A stretch of 64,000 bases of DNA from DATDMG01 sp036518955. GTDB lineage: Bacteria > Actinomycetota > Actinomycetes > Actinomycetales > Kineosporiaceae. The stretch's first letter is position 1. The number at the start of each line of letters is the position of its first letter. The notes beneath the pieces are model-generated. The model saw only the letters and a program-made list of their open reading frames with translations. It was not told where the DNA came from and searched no databases. Shown piece after piece: positions 60,742 through 64,000 of this stretch. The position numbers and the translations under genes were made by a program. The DNA is taken from NCBI GenBank assembly GCA_036518955.1, contig DATDMG010000155.1:20556-84555 (forward strand), in the 5' to 3' direction.

Positions 60742-62187
60742 GTGCAACCCTCGGGTGCCCCGGATCGTCCGCAGGGTGTGATCCGTTTCTCGCGTCGCCG
60801 CGCGGGCCTCCTCCTCCTCGCGGTTGCCCTGGTGTCCGTCGCGCTCGGATGGTGGCAGAAGTACCCGTGCAACAATGGCCACTCCCCGCCTGACTACGGA
60901 TGGTCGCACGTCTGTTACACCGACGTACTCCCGCTGTACTCCGGTCGCGGCCTCGGTGACGGACACTTTCCGGCCTGGGGGAGCAGGCTCGAGTACCCGG
61001 TGCTCATCGGCGTCTGGATGGCCCTGATCGGGCTGCCCGTCCACGCCCTGAATGCCGCCGGCCAGATGCTCGGTCCGGCTCGGGCCCTCGGCTTCGAGAC
61101 GGTCGACGCCGGAATCGTGTTCTTCTGGGCCAACAGCGTGGCCAGTGGCGTGCTGGTGCTGCTGACGACGTGGCTGCTCTACCGGATGCGTCGTGACCGG
61201 CCCGGCGATGTCGTGCTGTGGGCCGCGGCACCGAGCATGGCGCTGGCCTTCACGGTGAACTGGGACATGCTCGCGGTCACGCCGGCGGTCGCCGCCCTGC
61301 TCGCCTGGTCGCGGCGCCGACCGGTCTGGGCCGGGGTGCTCATCGGGTTGGGGACGGCGGCGAAGCTGTACCCGGTGCTGCTGCTGCTGCCGATCGTGCT
61401 GCTCGCGCTGCGGGCCGGGCACCGGGCCGCGCGGCGGGGCGCGCTCGCCGCCGTCGGCGCGGCGGTGGCGACCTGGGGCGGGGTGAACCTGCCGTTCGCC
61501 GTGCACGATCCGTCCCTGTGGTGGGAGCCGTACCGGTTCTCCATGGAGCGCTGGATCGACTGGGGGAGCCTGTACTTCCTCCTCGACCACCTCTCCGGTG
61601 CGATCGGTCAGCACGACGCCGTACTGCCTGCGATCTCCAAGGTGCCGGACCTGAACCGGACGTCGCTGCTGCTGTTCTGCCTCGCCTGCGCGGCGATCGC
61701 CGCGCTGGTCCGGTTCGCGCCGCAGCCCCCTCGGCTGGCCGCCATCGCCTTCCTCGCCGTGGCGGCCTTCCTGGTGACGAACAAGGTCTGGTCGCAGCAG
61801 TTCGTGCTCTGGCTCGGGCCGCTGGTGGTGCTGGCCAGGCCGCGTCGCCGGGCCTGGCTCGGCTGGCAGGCCATCGAGGTGGCCTATCTGTGCGCGTTCC
61901 TGCGCGTCGTCATCGCCGGCAAGGACGACTACGTGCTGGTCCAGACCGCGCTGGCCCGGTACCTGGCCGTCGTCGTCCTCGCCGTGCTGGTCGCGGTCGA
62001 CGCCCTGCAGCCGGACCGTGACGTGGTCCGCGGTGACGGCGGCGCCGATCCCGACGCCGGGTTGCTGGCCCGGCCGGCCGAGGGCGGTCCGGCCGGCCGA
62101 GGGCGCTCCGCCGCCGCGGACCGGTCAGCGCCAGAGCTGGTGCCAGCGGACGCCGAGGTTCCCGAGGAGCTCACGGAGCAGCGGTAG
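60742..62187 (+). CDS. Polytopic membrane protein, GT87/mannosyltransferase-like
   Basis: About 481 aa with ten or so hydrophobic helices. A large first extracytoplasmic loop is rich in Cys, Tyr and Trp (KYPCNNGHSPPDYGWSHVCYTD). Later features are EYPVLIGVWMALIG, FAVNWD-like FTVNWDMLAVTP, and AAKLYPVLLLLP, as in DUF2029/GT87 polyprenyl-phosphomannose-dependent transferases. An Asp close to the first loop could be catalytic. The C-terminal 60 residues are polar. GTG 60742 or 60709 may be the start; neither has an ideal ribosome-binding site. The 3' end overlaps maf by 63 bp. Confidence 0.82.
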   Translation: MQPSGAPDRPQGVIRFSRRRAGLLLLAVALVSVALGWWQKYPCNNGHSPPDYGWSHVCYTDVLPLYSGRGLGDGHFPAWGSRLEYPVLIGVWMALIGLPVHALNAAGQMLGPARALGFETVDAGIVFFWANSVASGVLVLLTTWLLYRMRRDRPGDVVLWAAAPSMALAFTVNWDMLAVTPAVAALLAWSRRRPVWAGVLIGLGTAAKLYPVLLLLPIVLLALRAGHRAARRGALAAVGAAVATWGGVNLPFAVHDPSLWWEPYRFSMERWIDWGSLYFLLDHLSGAIGQHDAVLPAISKVPDLNRTSLLLFCLACAAIAALVRFAPQPPRLAAIAFLAVAAFLVTNKVWSQQFVLWLGPLVVLARPRRRAWLGWQAIEVAYLCAFLRVVIAGKDDYVLVQTALARYLAVVVLAVLVAVDALQPDRDVVRGDGGADPDAGLLARPAEGGPAGRGRSAAADRSAPELVPADAEVPEELTEQR

Positions 62188-62796
62188 GGACACCCCGACG
62201 ACGTTGTGGTGGTCGCCCTCGACCCCGGTGACGAAGGCCCCGCCGAACCCGTCGACCGTGAACGCTCCGGCGACCGCGAGCGGTTCGCCGGTGGCGATGT
62301 AGGCGGCGAGTTCGTCGTCCGTGACGTCGGCGAAGTGCACCGTCGTCGACGCGACCGCGCCGAGGGTGCCGCCGCTCCCGCCGTCGTCCGGGCCACGGGT
62401 GTCGACCAACCAGTGACCGGTGTGCAGGACGCCGGCGCGTCCGCGCATCCGCCGCCAGCGCTGGGCGGCCTGGGCGGCGTCCGCGGGTTTGCCGTGCCCC
62501 ACGCCGTCCAGTTCCAGCACCGAGTCGCAGCCGAGCACGAGTGCCCCGGCCGCCGCGTCGGCCGTCGCGACCTCTTCGGCCTTGGCCCGCGCCAGCACGA
62601 GGGCGACGTCCGCGGGGTCGGTGACGCCGTACGACTGGACGACGGCGTCCTCGTCGACCCCCGACACCAGCACGAGCGGATCGACGCCGGCCGAGCTCAG
62701 AGTCGCCCGGCGGGCGGGGGAGGCGGAGGCGAGCACGAGGCGCACCCGGGCCGTCCCGGCCTCGGCGGACGGCGCGGGGTTGGGAGGCTGGGGCAC
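62125..62796 (-). CDS. maf: Maf-like nucleotide pyrophosphatase
   Basis: 223-aa Maf/HAM1-superfamily enzyme that hydrolyses non-canonical or surplus nucleoside triphosphates. The N-terminal LVLASASPARRATLSSAGV, the middle GCDSVLELDG and the YIATGEPLAVAGAFTVDGFGG motif are all present. The C-terminus (SLPLLRELL) is canonical. It lies 9 bp after the stop of the DUF885 gene on the same strand, suggesting co-transcription. Its 3' end overlaps the converging membrane-protein gene by 63 bp. Confidence 0.93.
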   Translation of the reverse strand: MPQPPNPAPSAEAGTARVRLVLASASPARRATLSSAGVDPLVLVSGVDEDAVVQSYGVTDPADVALVLARAKAEEVATADAAAGALVLGCDSVLELDGVGHGKPADAAQAAQRWRRMRGRAGVLHTGHWLVDTRGPDDGGSGGTLGAVASTTVHFADVTDDELAAYIATGEPLAVAGAFTVDGFGGAFVTGVEGDHHNVVGVSLPLLRELLGNLGVRWHQLWR

Positions 62797-62805
62797 CCAC
62801 CGAGC

Positions 62806-64000
62806 CTAGTGCGTCGGCGGCTGGGTGGTCGGCAGCGCCGCCTCGGCCAGGACGTCCAGGCCGACCGCGCCGACCTCGAGGGCGCGGGCGTGGAACGTGC
62901 GCAGGTTCTCCCCCCGCGCCAGGGCCTGCTCGCGGAGCCCGAGCCAGACCCGCTCGCCGACCTTGTAGGCGATCGCCTGGCCGGGCCAGCCCAGGTAGCG
63001 GTCCAGCTCGAACCGCCGGGTCGCCTCCGGCAGCCGGGTGTGGGAGGAGAGGAATGCCGAGGCCTTGGCGGCGTCCCAGGTGCCGCCGCCCACCTCGGCG
63101 GGCGCCGGCAGCCGCAGGTGGACGCCGATGTCGAGGACGACCCGGCTGGCCCGGAGCGCCTGCGCGTCGAGCATGCCGAGGAGGTCGCCGGGGTCGGTGA
63201 GGAAGCCGAGCTCCTCCATCAGCCGTTCCGCGTAGAGTGCCCACCCCTCGCCATGGCCGCTCAGCCAGCAGCCCATCCGGCGCCAGCGGTTGAGCTGACC
63301 GGCCTGCGCGACCGCCTGGCCGATCTGCAGGTGGTGGCCGGGTACGCCCTCGTGATAGACGGTCGTGGTCTCCCGCCAGGTGGAGAAGGCGGTGGTCCCG
63401 GCGGGAACCGACCACCACATCCGCCCGGGCCGGGAGAAGTCCTCGGACGGGCCGGTGTAGTAGATCCCCCCGGCGGTCGAGGGCGCGATCCGGCACTCCA
63501 GCCGGAGCAGCGGCTCGGGGATGTCGAAGTGCGTCCCGGCCAGGGCCTCGATGGCGGCGTCGGAGAGATCCTGCATCCAGCCGCGCAGCGCGTCGGTGCC
63601 GTGCAGGACGCGGCGCGGATCCGCGTCCAGGGCCGCCACCGCGGCATCCACCAGGGCTGCCCCGGGTGCGGCGTCGGCGGCGTCCGGGGCCAGCCGGCGC
63701 GAGACCTCGGCCATCCGGTCCTCGAGCCGGGCCAGCTCGTCGACGGCCCAGTCGTAGGTGTCCCCCGGGTCGATCCGGGTGCCGAGGAAGCCGCGCGAGG
63801 TGATGGCGTAGACCTCCGGGCCGACCGCGTCGTCCGCCCGGGCCGTGGGCAGCAGCCGGGCCCGGAGCCAACCCGCCAGCTCGGCGTAGGCCGCGGCCGC
63901 CAGCCGGGCGGCGTGGTCCAGCTGGTGGGACTGCCGGCCGGCGACGAGCCCGGGGAAGAACCCGTCGCGCGCGCCGAACTCGTCAGCCTGGGCGGCGACG
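62806..64000 (-). CDS. DUF885 family protein (5' partial)
   Basis: The frame stays open to the last base, so the start lies beyond the window. At least 398 residues are present. The metal-site motif VYHEGVPGHHLQIGQ (HExxPGH) is the family hallmark of these putative zinc peptidases, preceded by YYTGPS and followed by GEGWALYAERLMEELGF and the C-terminal RYLGWPGQAIAYKVGE segment. The enzymatic role is inferred from the HE..H motif; substrates are unknown. It is transcribed toward maf. Confidence 0.88.
   Translation of the reverse strand, partial: VAAQADEFGARDGFFPGLVAGRQSHQLDHAARLAAAAYAELAGWLRARLLPTARADDAVGPEVYAITSRGFLGTRIDPGDTYDWAVDELARLEDRMAEVSRRLAPDAADAAPGAALVDAAVAALDADPRRVLHGTDALRGWMQDLSDAAIEALAGTHFDIPEPLLRLECRIAPSTAGGIYYTGPSEDFSRPGRMWWSVPAGTTAFSTWRETTTVYHEGVPGHHLQIGQAVAQAGQLNRWRRMGCWLSGHGEGWALYAERLMEELGFLTDPGDLLGMLDAQALRASRVVLDIGVHLRLPAPAEVGGGTWDAAKASAFLSSHTRLPEATRRFELDRYLGWPGQAIAYKVGERVWLGLREQALARGENLRTFHARALEVGAVGLDVLAEAALPTTQPPTH

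Noticed and set aside
60508..61614. Upstream extension of the GGDEF-EAL frame on the minus strand
   Set aside because: It lies opposite the GT87-like gene and its leader, has no domain content, and good starts exist at 60507/60489.

Overview
The window is a 64-kb piece of a very high-GC chromosome with the gene style of an actinobacterium. Signs are frequent GTG starts, 4-bp ATGA/GTGA/TGATG gene overlaps, Tat-type twin-arginine lipoprotein leaders, a b558-type succinate dehydrogenase, a biotin-carboxylase/BCCP fusion, a lipoamide-dehydrogenase-like flavoprotein without its redox cysteines, and a BMP-type nucleoside transporter. The genus cannot be named from the sequence. Most of the window is ordinary housekeeping and catabolic DNA. 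Both ends cut genes: a sugar-binding lipoprotein at base 1 and a DUF885 protein at base 64000.

Layout, left half. 1-5533 is an alpha-galactoside uptake operon (binding protein, two permeases, GH36 alpha-galactosidase; no ATPase). It ends in three tandem 22-bp palindromic units shared with a converging secreted-protein gene. 6695-9572 is trpS with a 2'-5' RNA ligase-like gene and a YihY-type membrane protein, all overlapping. 9586-10992 is a D,D-carboxypeptidase on the minus strand. 11336-14773 is sdhCAB. Then come a mannose-1-phosphate guanylyltransferase, a methylmalonyl-CoA-mutase-type large subunit and an M20 amidohydrolase. 19810-29823 is a nucleoside uptake and salvage locus (BMP lipoprotein, ATPase, two permeases, cytidine deaminase, thymidine phosphorylase, two DUF202 proteins, adenosine deaminase), interrupted by a reversed sulfurtransferase gene. 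Purine nucleoside phosphorylase (33214) and a phosphosugar mutase (34063) complete the same metabolic theme after a wall-associated pair (Ser/Thr-rich secreted protein plus L,D-transpeptidase) and a PH-like membrane protein.

Layout, right half. 35845-47012 carries a metallophosphoesterase, a gamma-glutamylcyclotransferase-like gene, lpdA, an acyl-CoA carboxylase alpha chain, a thioredoxin-like gene, an endonuclease/exonuclease/phosphatase-fold membrane protein, ackA and pta. A LiuR-type MerR regulator follows at 47023-47475. Its likely target, an acyl-CoA dehydrogenase plus acyl-CoA carboxylase beta pair, starts at 52034 behind a perfect 38-bp palindrome. Between regulator and target lies an island (about 47.7-51.9 kb) of visibly lower GC with TTA leucine codons. 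After the island come two lipoprotein genes, an unknown secreted protein, a membrane GGDEF-EAL protein, a GT87-like membrane protein, maf and the DUF885 gene.

The island is the most unusual part. It holds an ISAs1-type transposase remnant, the C-terminal half of an ABC exporter, a DUF6624 gene, a decayed group II intron with a frameshifted reverse transcriptase, and an intact class II synthetase-like gene. That last gene has the Cys-Glu-Cys zinc site of amino acid:carrier-protein ligases and archaeal-type seryl-tRNA synthetases. It looks like the wreck of a biosynthesis/export cluster. A second copy of the same intron 3' end, 5'-truncated, sits directly behind a hairpin after the cytidine deaminase gene, 23 kb away.
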